From positions 1-64,000 of the forward strand of contig VYZB01000222.1 of NCBI GenBank assembly GCA_013397455.1: 64,000 nt of DNA. Direction: 5' to 3'. This document shows, in pieces, positions 62,610 to 64,000 of the stretch. Position 1 is the stretch's first letter. Each line of letters begins with the position of its first letter. Source of the stretch: Crotophaga sulcirostris. Lineage: Eukaryota > Chordata > Aves > Cuculiformes > Crotophagidae. The notes beneath the pieces were generated by a model, which was not told where the DNA came from, did not search any database, and worked only from the letters and a program-made list of their open reading frames with translations. A program made the position numbers and the translations under genes.

Positions 62610-64000
62610 CCCTGCTTATCTTTATTCATTGTTTAGTTTTGTTCCATCCCTTAAATTAAAAATGTTTCCCCTAAGTATTTGTCCTCCACTTGAGGTGCAG
62701 CACAATCCAACCCTGTCTTCACCTGGTCTCCTGTGTTTTTGTCCAGGCCTTCCTGTTACTTACATACTTCCCCAATTTCCCTTCTTGATGCTTTGTATCT
62801 GCTCTATATCTTTCTTCCTCTCTTTTCTTTACAGTTTGTTTGCAGTTCCCTAGCAAAATGTATTCCCCAGCAATTTATATCCCCTAGTGCCTGGAAGGCT
62901 CTGAACAGAGTCCTGAAAAAAATCTCAGAGCTCTGCCCTTAAAACATGGACAGTAACACTTACCAATCCTGTATGGACAAGGGAAGTTCTGCCTAAAGAT
63001 TTGCCAAGGGCTAGCTAACTTTAAATGATTTCTGAGACCAGCAGGTGGCAGAGAGAAGATGAAATCTGGGAGAATCTCTCCCTAGTGATCAGACCAATAG
63101 ACTGCTTTGGCTCTAGGACGGACAAAGAGACGCGTTACTAGAAAGCAAGTGTCTGCTAAGTTGGGTAGTGTCTATCAAACAAGAGTGTTGGGTAAATCTC
63201 CCAGGTTCTTACAGGGAGGCTGAATATATCCAGTGTTCAGCTTCAGCCATGAGCAAAAGCTTTGTGTGTTCAGCAGAAGAACAGGAAGCATGTACCACTT
63301 TCTAGCTAAGCAGATCAAGAGAAGATAACTTTTGTTTGAGGGAGAGGTATCGTTATCCAGGGTTGTGCGCTATATAATTGCACAATTTGCTATCATGCAT
63401 GAACAGAGCTGTTCAATGGCATGGCCCTGCCTTGTCCTGACATCATGTCTGTGTTGGAAATCCATTTGGAATTAAAAATCCCACATTCCCCAAGTGACCT
63501 CGTAGTCTCTGAGCAAAAGGCTGAGTTGCAGCGGAGACTTTACAGTCCCAGTGGTGCCAGAGATTGGAGCCCAGTCACCAGGCTCAAAGCAGCTAAAGGA
63601 TGAGAAGTCAGCAATGAAGCAAATTTCTTTCCAGAGAAAATAATGTTTTAAAAGTGCAGGACATGACCATAGTTCTTTGAAGGTAAGAATAGTCCTGGAG
63701 GCAAGAAAAAGTCACTGAGTAACAGTGTTACTCTCATTAGCTGCTACTATTTCTAGCACTGTTTTCTGGAGATGGAAGTACTCAGTACTTCTACAGGTAA
63801 CCTAATGAGAGTGTAAATGCTAGGCCAGGTACACACGTCGGAAGTGTTGGCCATTGTCAGGCTGGCACTCTCAGTGTTGTAGTTCTTTTGCAGACTCAGT
63901 GAATGTTGCATGCTGCATGTGAGATCCAGTCCTCTAGACCTTTGGTTTTATGGTCTCTACTCCCTTCTTTCATGGCCATTGCTTTCACATTACAAAGGCA
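62610..64000. other. Gene-free right edge
   Basis: The first part (to about 62.9 kb) is pyrimidine-rich and may be a further diverged piece of the adjacent CR1. The remainder shows nothing recognisable. No start of GJA8 is seen. Confidence 0.5.

Noticed and set aside
1..64000. CRISPR arrays, tRNA or rRNA genes, CpG island
   Set aside because: No regularly spaced repeats, no tRNA A/B-box cloverleaf, no rRNA sequence and no CpG-dense block were seen; the richest CpG patch is about 100 bases inside the MITE.

Overview
The window is vertebrate nuclear DNA, most likely from a bird and otherwise from another sauropsid. The evidence is one intact connexin gene with a 5'-UTR splice acceptor, CR1-type LINE fragments in several states of decay, old MIR-type SINE fragments, hAT-like DNA transposon remains, and AT-rich sequence with microsatellites. 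There is no sign of bacterial gene organisation. The bird call is an inference from the connexin sequence, the CR1 content and the low repeat load.

The only gene I can name is GJA5 (connexin 40 type, called Cx42 in chicken), on the minus strand at 14586-15695. It is a complete 369-residue single-exon reading frame. A clear splice acceptor lies 53 bases before the ATG, so at least one non-coding first exon must lie at higher coordinates. A donor at about 26.08 kb is the best candidate I see, but it is unproven. Two possible polyadenylation signals, near 14.0 kb and 12.83 kb, would end the transcript. From established vertebrate synteny (BCL9-ACP6-GJA5-GJA8) I would expect ACP6 beyond the left edge and GJA8 beyond the right edge. 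I recognised neither inside the window.

Layout. 0-1.1 kb: possible repeat plus a CR1 3' end (minus). 4-5.1 kb: two MIR-type SINE fragments. 6.4-6.6 kb: a 190-bp hAT-like MITE with terminal inverted repeats and a degenerate target duplication. 12.8-15.7 kb: GJA5 3' UTR and coding exon. 15.75 kb to perhaps 26 kb: GJA5 5' intron or flank, holding MIR and CR1 relics and exon-like segments on the opposite strand. 28.6-29.8 kb: an old CR1 copy in sense. 31-32.2 kb: MIR copies. 37.7-38.2 kb: CR1 scraps and a hairpin. 42.7-42.9 kb: a nested inverted repeat. 45.6-46.1 kb: two exon-like segments in one frame. 46-47.2 kb: pyrimidine-rich DNA. 55.6-57.3 kb and 61.4-62.6 kb: two long, very old CR1 copies in antisense. 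The rest is non-coding DNA in which I see nothing specific.

The window reads as a gene-poor interval upstream of GJA5, where distal control elements of a heart and artery connexin would be expected but cannot be proven by eye. I found no clearly new biological system. The observations most worth checking are the nested hairpin at 42.7 kb, a palindromic 22-bp motif at 48.97 and 54.02 kb (with a partial third copy at 25.6 kb), the MITE, and the exon-like pairs at 45.6-46.1 kb and 17.35-17.99 kb.
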